From Bedellia somnulentella (taxonomy: Eukaryota > Arthropoda > Insecta > Lepidoptera > Bedelliidae), in the NCBI GenBank assembly GCA_963576735.1, contig OY755190.1, positions 6,255,695-6,319,694 on the forward strand: DNA of 64,000 nt, in the 5' to 3' direction. How positions within the stretch are numbered: the stretch's first letter is position 1; each line of letters starts with the position of its first letter. The notes under the pieces are model-generated. The model ran no database searches. It was given only the letters and a program-made list of their open reading frames with translations, and had not been told where the DNA came from. Shown one piece after another: positions 54,869-64,000 of this stretch. Position numbers and translations under genes: made by a program.

Positions 54869-56279
54869 TTGGTTTATAGATGTCGCTGGTGTATTTACTG
54901 CTGGCATTATTATTTACGGGGGAGATTAAGTTGTTATTTACTGTATTTCATTTGCGTTTGCGTTTGCACCTCCCCTTTGGTTTTGAATGCAACAAAGTTC
55001 TAACCGTTGATGCCATTTCAGGGTATTACAAGCTTTAAAGAAGAGCGCAAGAACAGGATAGAGATTACTGAAGTCATATTTGAGCTCCAATGTGGAAGAT
55101 CTTCAATGAAAATTATCTTATTATTATAATATATGCTGTATTAAAAATGTTATCAGGAGATTATAACATATTTGGCATGACATAAAATTACATAAATCGC
55201 TTTTATCATCTCATAGCATCGTAAATAAAGAATAATCCAAGTAACTAAAAACACATAGATCAAAACAATACCCGCGAGGTCCATTAAACTTGTTAAATTC
55301 AGAAATAATTCGTCGTAATAGGTAATAAAGTTTTGTCGAGACTAATGAATTCGGTCGGGCGGCGGGCAGCCGAGCGGCTATATTAATGAAAGTATATTAA
55401 CACGTCACACTGACTTGTTTTACCATCACATGAATTATACTTTCACGGAAACTGAGCATTGGATTTTCATTAGCATTTTACTTTTGAGAATGTATGCTTT
55501 GGGTTGTTTATAAAAGACCCAAGCGTTCGCGCCATATATCCCAGAAGGGTAAACTCTGTACAAGCGAAATAATGAATATAAATATATACATACATAAATT
55601 AATGGGCATAAAACCCAAAAAAAAGGATAGCCATAGCCACAACAATCACCATTTTTAAAAATTTTGTGAGAAATTTGTAAAATGAAGAATGTGAAAATTT
55701 TCATAGGCTAGTTTTACTGTATTTCATACAGAAGTTTAATTTAGCTCTTTATTCATCAAAACTAGGGTAGTGATAGTTTTCAATTATTTAAGGTTTACTG
55801 CTAACCCTTTACGAGTAAGATTATTTTTCGTTTTTTTTCCTCTAGAAATCAATTGATTAGTTTTGCAGCCTATTCATTAGAGACAAACAAAGCCACAAAC
55901 AAATATTTTCTCTTTATTATAGAAGTTTATTCTATGAATCAATAAAGCCAATTTTGAATACAGACCTCACTAAAGATTTTACGGCAGAGACATTGATCTC
56001 ATTTTCAAAACTGGTTCGAGGCTCCATTACAGAACTGTTGATGTTCAACTGACAACAGACGGTAGTCTTCTAACAGACGATGAAATTGATACGTCATTCG
56101 TAGATCTTAGATGAAAGGATGACAAATAAACACCGGTTAAAAAACTGACAGGGAGATTTTAAGAAACTGGATCTGTTTAATTATCTACGGAACTCAAATA
56201 ACATTGAAGGGATGATCTTCCTCATAATTATTAGTTGATGAGTCAAACTTAGGAAGTGTATTTGGCAACATAAAACTTA

Positions 56280-56488
56280 GGCTATACATCTTAAATGAGG
56301 TAGCCAGAGCTACAGAAAGAATCCCTAAACCATTTTGGAAGTTAAGAGAGGAAAAGTTGTAAAATAGAGGATGTGAATTCGCATGACATCTCCCGAAATC
56401 AAATTTTTAAAGCCCCAATATTGCAAGGCGCTTCTTAGGACACCCGCGGGAAGAAGTGGGTTAGTGCTATTGCAAGCCGACACCATTA
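56280..56488 (-). mobile_element. RTE-derived short element, copy B
   Basis: Counterpart of 45314-45522. Confidence 0.6.
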
Positions 56489-56854
56489 TTAACTTATTTT
56501 GTTTCGTATTTGGAACTGAGATTGCGTACACAACAGAGGACGTTTTTCTGAGAACTATTTATTTATATGTATTTTTGCTCAGAAGCACATGATTCAGTCT
56601 AATTCAATTTATAACAACGAATTAAAAGATTTATTACTTGAGAAGTAAAATGCTTTATAGTGTTTTATTCTCTCCAATCCGAACACTAAAACAACAGAAT
56701 AAATTTAAATATATTAACATAGAGTATCCGTATCTATTTCATACATCAGATAATGTTGCAGGTAATAATTACATTGCAAGTAAAACCAACTCGGATAAAG
56801 ATAGTAGAGATGAACAATAAAATTCTTATCATAATAAATACATAGAAAAATTGT

Positions 56855-57188
56855 AATGTTAGGTTGTTTCGAGTAAGAAATAGCATGAGTCGTGAAAAGT
56901 GCAGTGTGAAAGATGATATTTTAAAAAAGAGATAAAAAGGAATGTTGAGAGGTTTTGGGCACATAGCGAGGATGGATGATAGTAAATTGGTGAAAGAGAT
57001 CTGTAAAGTCAATGTGGATGATGGATCAAATTGAGATTATGCTCAAAAAGGCAGGTGTCCGAAGTATGAAGAATAAAAGATCACGAATGAAAAGATGCTA
57101 GAGAGGTGTGCCAGGATCGTGCATTGTGGCGATCTGTAGTCTATGCCTACCCCAAAGGGAACCAACGGCGTGAGTGTATGAATGTATA
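56855..57188 (+). mobile_element. RTE LINE fragment, copy B, longer than in A
   Basis: Frameshifted remnant of the ORF end. It retains GGATGGATGATAGTAAATTG, GGCAGGTGTCCGAAGTATGA and CCTACCCCAAAGGGAACCAA, showing the ancestral state of the deletion in A. Confidence 0.75.
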
Positions 57189-57805
57189 AAGCTCCTCGGT
57201 AGAAAAAACACTACCGCTTTTCAAGCACGAGACGTAAGTTTAAATTGTCAGTCAGGCTTAAATCTACATCAAAAACTGTTGTGTTAAGTCTTATTTGGGG
57301 TTAATTCGAAATAAATCGTGACGAAACCGACATGGTTAAGTTGTACATAGTTATGTGACAGTGTACATACATACATACATATACTCACGGCTATAAATCC
57401 CTGGAAGAGGTAGCTAGAGCTAAGGAATTAGAAATTCTTCAGCCACTTCTGGAAATGTGAGTGGGGAAAAGATGGTTAAAATAAAGGTTCTTGGTGATGG
57501 GTCTCCAACCGCATCGCCCAACAATCCCTTCAAGGCCCCAATACCGTTAGTCGCCTCTTACGTACACCCACCGGAAGAAATGGGGTAGTGCTATTCTAAG
57601 CCGACACTACACAGCAAATGTGACAGTGTATTAGTAAAAAACAGCGTAAAGTCAGCATCCCATCCATGAATGTACAGTCCAAGCAAAACGAGGGTAATCT
57701 GACCATCAGGTGACGTATTCAGAAATATAAGTACCTCTGACACCAGTTTAAGGAATTAAGGCGTAGACGTTAGTATAAAGAAAAGGTCAATAAAAAAGTG
57801 GAGTA
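57189..57805 (+). mobile_element. tRNA-derived SINE, copy B, split by an insertion
   Basis: Counterpart of 46071-46380: head GCTCCTCGGTAG, body interrupted at ATGTGACAGTGTA and resumed after 57630. Confidence 0.65.
57366..57617 (-). mobile_element. RTE-derived short element, absent from copy A
   Basis: 252 bp flanked by the exact 13-bp duplication ATGTGACAGTGTA (57353-57365 and 57618-57630). A has the unfilled site near 46233-46246. Full length. Confidence 0.93.
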
Positions 57806-58598
57806 TCTCATATACTAAGTACAATGGATTGTTGATTTTTAGATCACTTCATTGAATCAAAAAAGCCTTGGGCCTTCTTCACACAGAAACATTACGTCAT
57901 AAAAATAGATGCGTGAAGGTATAAAACTATAAAAACCTTTTAGTTGTGCCGCGTTTACCGTCATAGCTCAAGTATAAAATGGAAATGTTTTATAAACCAG
58001 TTTACTTTGATCTTTTAATGAGCGATATGATTAAATACTGCGGAGGTCTTGTTAGATGGTAGTTTTCGACAGTGCCTTTTAATTTAATAGCTGAAGAGGC
58101 GCCACATCATTTGTGAATTAATTTAGTTCGTTTTAAATGATGTTGCTGAGGATTCGGAAAGGAAAGGTTTAAAACGATATGAAAATTAATTAGACTAACA
58201 TTTTTATTCTGTAATATTGTAATATTATAATATTGTATTGATTTTTTCAAACTATGCATGATTAAAATCCCACAGTTTTTATTATTTCATACATACGTGA
58301 ACATTGGTAGTTAGGAGGGTAACATTTTGATGAAACAATCTTAGATACTACTTTCAGTCTACCTGTGCCTGACAATACTTAACACAAATTTACCAAACGT
58401 TATAAGCAACCTTTCATTTTTGTTAAAGAATCTATTACAGTTGAGTAACTTTAATATATACATATATATATCTATAAAGTCATTTTTATATTAATTTCAA
58501 ACTCTCGATGCATTTGTGATCAAATTATAATACTTCAGGATAAAAAATTATACCATCCATACAATCCTCAAAAAACTTGAAGTAAGCAATAATGTAAT

Positions 58599-58851
58599 AC
58601 ATATATACATACATACATATACTCACGGCTATAAATCCCTTGAAGGGGTAACCAGAGCTAAGAAACTAGAAGTTCCTCAGCCACTTTTGGAAAGTTGAGT
58701 GGAGAAAAGATGGCAAAATAAAGGATGTTGGTGATGGCTCTCCAACCGCATCGCCCAATAATCCCTTAAAAGCCCCAATACCGTTAGTCACCTCTTACGA
58801 ACACCCACTGGCAGAAATGGGGTAGTGTTATTCTAAGCCGACACTACACAC
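58599..58851 (-). mobile_element. RTE-derived short element, full length
   Basis: Flanked by the 12-bp duplication CAATAATGTAAT (58587-58598 and 58852-58863). It lies just past the end of copy B. Confidence 0.9.
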
Positions 58852-58863
58852 CAATAATGTAAT

Positions 58864-60850
58864 GTGGGAACAAAATGTTTGGAAAAGTTTGACCACATAC
58901 CAATCTTATAATGGTGTTATCTTGAGATGTAATAAAGCGAAGAATCATAAATGAGTCAGTTAAATGGTTGATTCCGAAGGTGTGATGATAGGTTGAAGTA
59001 ACGTTACGATCAACACCAAACCAGTAATTTTAGGCTTGAGGCTCAAAAAGTTAAAAAACAAAGGTGTTCAAATGAGGGAGATTATTTCAAGCTGTAGACA
59101 TCTTAAATTTATGGAAGCATAGTCTTATTTTAACAAGATTATAAGTTTTGTAATATATTATGGCTTATGGCATTGATGATTACTTAAGAATAGGGTGTCT
59201 ATGATTGATGTGTTGGTATGCTGGGATTGAGAGAGGAAAAGATCAAATGTTTCTATTTTAAAAGTTGTTTTTCCATGTTTCTTCTTGCTCAATCAGATTA
59301 TATAGGCACAACAACTTAAATTTAAAAAGAAAATGGGGAGACATCGTATTTTTTTATATGCTTTTTAACAATATTAAACAAGGAGTGTTCGTAATTCCGC
59401 AGAAAAAGAGTGTCCTAAAATTATATTGTATTAATTTAACGAGTCTACTATTTGAGTTTACTACATTCGGATTTCAGTTCAGATAAAGAAGAAATCCACA
59501 GAATAATACGAAAGAACGGTCACCTCACCGACACTGCCCGCGGCGCCATCTGACGCACGAAGGTGTGTACTCTCTAATTACACAGTATAAAAACACAAGA
59601 GAAACCCAAATATTTGTTAACTAAAACAACACCTGCCACAACTATCAATATCACACCTAATCACTAAAGCATCAAGGTTAATTTTCCAATGCAAACACAA
59701 AAGGCTCGTTATAGAGATGATGTATTGAAAAACAAAAAAAAACAACAAAAACTATGAAGATTGGCGTAAAAACGGACTTAATTACAATATGATTAGGGGT
59801 TCCCTTTTGACAAAACTAACAAGCGTTTGGAGTTAATTAAAGTAATAAATAGTTATTGTACGTCGTTAGATGCGTCAGCTGGACTTTTTAAGTGGAATAC
59901 AACATTTGCTAGAATCATTTTGTTAGAGCATGTTTTGATCCTAAAGGAGCAATATTTAAGAGGTCGAAGTGAAAATTGATTTGATTTTTATTCGGCAAAC
60001 TGAGTTACTTTTATCATAACATCAACATCTAAATTCAAGCTATGATCCCACTTTGGACAGTTTTCTTTGTATAATTTAATTAAATCAATCAGGGCGTTTC
60101 TTCGTATAGTGATAACAATATGTTGGCGGTAATTTGATTGCCATAAAACCCCATCGATCTAAGCCTTGTTAGAAGGTTCTTTTATTTCACCTAAAGTACT
60201 ACTCAATTTTCTCTGTTTCATGTGCTCCATGATCTTCGTAAAAGGTTTCTATATGGAAAAGTTGTAAGTAGACTTTTCAGAAAGATTATCTTAGCATTTT
60301 AATTTATAAATTCTTTTGGATCGGTTAGAAATTAAAATAGATATCGAGGAAGCGTACAAGTTCACTGACCCAACCAGATCACCTCATCAATCATGACAGA
60401 ATCAATTACTAGCGGTATAGTAATTCCTGCGTTACGGAAATCCTTTTATCAGGCTACCGATTTACAAACATCTAGGTTTCAAGCGAAAACAGTACTTATT
60501 TCTTTACCACTAGAGTTTATAAAGAATCTAGTTTCTTTCTAATGTGACCCTTTTAAAAGGGTAGTGCATTTGCGTTAGGGTTTATAAAGTCTACTATGTT
60601 GACTAACGTGTCAATATCGCAGATTATTTACATGTTTTGCGAGCTCATAAACGATGTGAGATTAAAAAAAAAAGATTTATGAATAATTTATTCCTAAAAT
60701 AGTTGATCTCTGAAGCTTGTTTTTAACAAATATAATCAATTAATTCTTATTTAATAAATATAAATACTCGTGTATAATAATTTGACTGCACAGTGAAAAA
60801 TAGGGTAGCGGATTGCAATATACCTATATAATTTTCTACAAATTCTGTCT
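58864..60850. other. probable intron, no gene recognised
   Basis: AT-rich. A GC-rich spot at 59520-59565 has, on the minus strand, GCGTCAG, then ATGGCGCCGCGGGCAGTGTC, then GGTGAGGTG. It could be a tiny exon, but evidence is thin. Confidence 0.3.
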
Positions 60851-61104
60851 TTTTATTTGCTGTGTAGGTAGTGTCTGCTTAGAATAGCACTACCCCATTT
60901 CTTCCGGTGGGTGTACGTAAGAGGCGACTAACGGTATTAGGGCTTTTAAGGGATTTTTAGGCGATGAGGTTGGAGACCCATCACCAACATCCTTTATTTT
61001 ACCATCTTTTCCCCATTTAACTTTCCAAAAGTGGCTGAGGAATTTCTAATTCCTTAGCTCTGGCTACCCCATCTAGGGATTTATAGCCGTGAGTATATGT
61101 ATGT
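60851..61104 (+). mobile_element. RTE-derived short element, full length
   Basis: Flanked by the 11-bp duplication AAATTCTGTCT (60840-60850 and 61105-61115). Seven T-rich bases precede the usual TGCTGTGTAG start. Confidence 0.88.
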
Positions 61105-61220
61105 AAATTCTGTCTATCCCTTGGGGATCAAGTGCTAGTAAACTAGTAATGGGTGCAGGTAGTTCCTGTACATAAAAGTGGTCAAATTTGTAGTAATATA
61201 TTAAATATTCCTAGCCTAAT

Positions 61221-61466
61221 GCCGTGTAGTGTCGGCTTAGAATAACACTACCCCGTTTCTACCCGTGGGTGATCGTAAGAGGCGACTAAGGGTATAGGGG
61301 CATTTAAAGTGATTTTTAGGCGATGTGGTTGGAGACCCGTCACCAAAAACATTTATTACTACCATCTTTTCCCCAATCAACTTCCAAAAGCGGCTGAAGA
61401 ATTTCATATTCCAAAGCTCTGGCTACCCCGTTAAGGGATTTTTAGCCGTGAGTATATGTATGTATG
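61221..61466 (+). mobile_element. RTE-derived short element, full length
   Basis: Flanked by the exact 15-bp duplication TATTCCTAGCCTAAT (61206-61220 and 61467-61481). Head GCCGTGTAGTGTCGGCTTAG, as in 47221-47479, so these two form a subtype. Confidence 0.92.
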
Positions 61467-61481
61467 TATTCCTAGCCTAAT

Positions 61482-62759
61482 ATTGACGTGTATTTACAAA
61501 AGTAGGTTTGATATTGATCAAATTGCATTAATAAAGAAACAAGTTAAAACAAGGTGGACTACCGAAATTATTTTTATTCCCAAATTACCCCTTGCAACTT
61601 ACAAAACTTGTACGTGAACAAACAACAATAATTTTCAAGAAATAAGCAAAAACATCGAAGATCAAAATCACTCTACCAACATCGAAGTAGCAATTTTCAC
61701 TTGATAAAATACCCATCGATCTGGCGCCATGGGACCAATTGTACGAAGATAGTCAAATATAATCACTCAGACTCATAAAAATATAGTTCATTTTCGATTG
61801 GCAAAAACTGTGACAGCTAAATTACATCTGCTTACGGTAGAAGGTTCTTATTCCTAAAAGAAATAAAGGTTGTAATAGCGGATAAAATGTGAGTTTAGCC
61901 CGAGTGGAACAGTTGCACTGCGATCACGGCAGGTGGCGCTAGGGGCGCGCCGTTGATCCATGGATCATATAATTTTATGGACGATACCTTATTTATAACA
62001 TGAATAAATAAACGCATTATTTTTTTTACAGTGGAAATACTTTTGGTCGTTGTGCATTTTAATCTTTCTGCGAGGAAGTACAATTTGTCGATCGTTATTT
62101 GAATGGAGAGGGTCTTTATTTTATTGCTTCATTCTTGAATTAATTGGTTACCTTTCTATATAAATTGTATCAAAATATTTTTAACTAATAACTTTGCAAC
62201 AACGGCGAAAGAGGTTTTCCAAATTAGTATTTTAGCACGCCCTAAGAACCTTACAGTAAGTACCTACAGTTTCTTAATGTCTCAATCAATTTAAGTTAAA
62301 ACAAAATGGCTGCCATTTTTTTTCAAAATCATAAAAACTATATAATTAATATTAGAATTGATATTTGTAAAAGGTGATTATAAAATGAACTAACAAACGG
62401 TTAAAAAGCGAGGGCTCACTCATAAATAATAGAATCATTACCATCTGCCGCTATGATTTGGGTCATCAATTTTTTGCCGCCAAAAAAGTTTATTGTTAAA
62501 CAAACGAAGCCTACTTCGATGTTCACCGTAGGGCGGCTCCGAAAAATGATGCGCTATGGCATTTAGACGGTTCGTTTTGTTATATTAGTTTCTTGTTTGT
62601 TTATGATAATTGATGTCCAATTTCCGACTAAAAGGATGATTTTATTAATATTTCCAAAAATAATAACCATTCTTATATTATAGTAACTAAAGTTAAAGAA
62701 TTTTTAAAAATAAAGTTTGGAGATAAGGTAGGAATTACAAAACAAACTATATATTTTTA
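61482..62759. other. no gene recognised
   Basis: AT-rich. A GC-rich patch at 61895-61965 has no confident exon structure. Confidence 0.35.
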
Positions 62760-62832
62760 CCAAGTGGCTGCAGAAGAAGTGTTGTTCCTAAGCTCTGGTT
62801 ACCCCATTTACAAAATAAAGCCATGACCATAG
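62760..62832 (+). mobile_element. RTE-derived short element 3' remnant
   Basis: CCAAGTGGCTGCAGAAGAAG, CCTAAGCTCTGGTTACCCCA and AAGCCATGA. Confidence 0.5.
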
Positions 62833-63276
62833 GAAGATAAATTATTTTTCTAGGCAAACTGCTACACTATATCAAGGTGTTGTCTATAATCAGTTTGTTC
62901 TCATATTGGGTCTCTCTCGGCACACGTTTCAGCTAGCTAACTTTGAAACATTCACAAAAATCTCTAAAACTTAAACAACTACTGAGTATCTACATAAAAG
63001 CAACAAAACATTTTATTCCTAAAAGTTCAATCCTTGTATGGCCAAAACAAAACTCAGAATAACTAAGAAAACAAATCAATAAATGTAAGGTATAGATAGA
63101 TGCAAAACTCTTTTTCAAGAAGCAGACTTCATATAGCTTGCAATATCTAAAACAAGTTGGCATAACACTCCATATTTGTGTAATATAATCAATATTATAA
63201 CTATATATTTAGAAAAATTGAAAAATATATTTTAAATTTAATTTGTATTATAAAAAAAGATAAAGCGTTTACTAAC
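62833..63276. other. no feature recognised
   Basis: AT-rich. It ends at a possible minus-strand splice donor GTTAGT. Confidence 0.35.
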
Positions 63277-63372
63277 CAAATGATCGGAATGGGGATCGCG
63301 AGGCGCGCTAGGGGCTGGATTGGGCCACAGCAACTTTGACAACATCCGATGACTTTGGCTATAGATGAGCTC
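63277..63372 (-). CDS. candidate coding exon, 32 codons, gene uncertain
   Basis: On the minus strand a strong pyrimidine tract and acceptor (TTTTTCTCTCCTTCGTAG) precede 96 bp open in one frame: ELIYSQSHRMLSKLLWPNPA then PSAPRDPHSDHL. A GTTAGT donor follows. Phase is 0 on both sides. It could be an upstream or alternative exon of the same T-box gene, whose T-box part lies about 29 kb downstream, or belong to another gene. I do not recognise the peptide. Confidence 0.35.
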
Positions 63373-63584
63373 CTACGAAGGAGAGAAAAATAACTTTAGT
63401 TTTATACAAAACTAAATTCTAGATGAGAGTTCGCCGGCTAAAAGCACGGTTTTTGAAAAACATTTCAAAAGTAAAAATAAGGATCAATATTGCTTAGATT
63501 CCTTAGTTTCATTTGAGTCATCTTTTTGAAATAGCCATCACCGTTACTACATCTATTTATTGTGGAAATTTTATAACATTGACT
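63373..63584. other. no feature recognised
   Basis: AT-rich sequence upstream (in minus sense) of the candidate exon. Confidence 0.35.
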
Positions 63585-63660
63585 AAAACAAAAACATAAA
63601 TAAATTTACCGGGATTCGAACCCAGTTCAAATAAAAAAGAAACTAGGTAGATCACCTGAG
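63585..63660 (-). mobile_element. tRNA-SINE fragment
   Basis: The minus strand has a consensus B box in TGGGTTCGAATCCCGG, followed by TAAATTTATTTATG, a typical SINE head-to-body transition. Confidence 0.5.
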
Positions 63661-64000
63661 ATTTCAAATGATTAAGAAACATTGGTCCAGAAAACATAAC
63701 CTACTCTTACCTTAAACTAAGGCTTTTACATTATACTTTGTAGTGCCCTCTCATCGGCGCATTTCGCTACATATACGAGTAGCACACATATTAGCAGTTT
63801 CTCATTCCCTCACATAGCCGCATCTCACTCAGATCTTATATCGCGGTATTAAAGCGCAAAAATATCCTAAATATATCTACATTTTATTCGGTGCCTAGTT
63901 TGATGTACTGGCCAATAAATCTTTACTGTATCCACGATCTTCATATTTTGCCAGATGGTCTAACTAACTGAAGAGTAAGCTACATTCACACCTGTGATTC
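63661..64000. other. no feature recognised
   Basis: No coding or repeat signal that I can support. Confidence 0.35.

Larger units (their letters stand above)
50210..58515 (+). repeat. duplicated segment, copy B
   Basis: Starts immediately after the gap at the point matching 38576 and stays collinear with A to ATGCATTT at 58515. It then continues into sequence not seen after A. It carries a short-element insertion (57366-57617) that A lacks. Confidence 0.95.

Noticed and set aside
59520..59565. Tiny minus-strand exon with ATGGCGCCGCGGGCAG between a CAG and a GTGAGG
   Set aside because: The splice signals are weak and the exon would be only about 21 bp. Not enough to call.

Overview
This window looks like lepidopteran (moth or butterfly) nuclear DNA: AT-rich, intron-dominated and packed with young and old transposons. 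The repeats are of kinds I associate with Lepidoptera: RTE LINEs with (TATG)n tails, Lep1-type Helitrons carrying a (GTCT)n microsatellite, tRNA-derived SINEs, MITEs and a Transib element. The only host gene I can identify is on the minus strand. Three exons of a T-box transcription factor of the Tbx2/Tbx3 class (Drosophila bifid/optomotor-blind) lie at 34199-34345, 33588-33664 and 28110-28222, with good splice sites and compatible phases. They encode the second half of the T-box plus the acidic segment behind it. The exons for the first half of the T-box and the C-terminal exons are not visible. A possible further minus-strand exon lies at 63277-63372. Most of the window is therefore probably intron of this gene.

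Left part (1-28 kb): a decayed transposase fragment (570-1017); a 1477-bp Transib element (1525-3001) whose ends read CACAGTG, flanked by a CGGCG duplication, with a spliced two-exon remnant of the transposase N-terminus; Helitron ends and a complete minus-strand Helitron (5941-6873); an RTE fragment with a small TIR insertion (5215-5863); and a full-length RTE LINE with an intact 1033-codon endonuclease/reverse-transcriptase ORF (14437-17830). Many copies of a short element share both the head and the tail of that LINE.

Middle (28-38 kb): the T-box exons, a second complete Helitron (28573-29560), non-repetitive intronic blocks that may be regulatory, and a palindromic tRNA-like SINE in the 534-bp intron between the two T-box exons. 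Its 13-bp target duplication contains the intron's TACTAAC branch-point motif, so that motif is now present twice.

Right part (38-64 kb): two near-identical copies in direct orientation, A (38576-47948) and B (50210-58515), separated by about 2.06 kb of a 312-bp tandem repeat containing tRNA-like sequences and by a 200-N gap. A and B differ by clean transposon insertions with target-site duplications opposite intact empty sites. The arrangement is what two unmerged haplotypes placed in tandem by an assembler would look like, though a genuine recent tandem duplication is not excluded. The last 5 kb hold several young RTE-derived short elements and the candidate exon. I see no rRNA genes, confident tRNA genes or CRISPR arrays.
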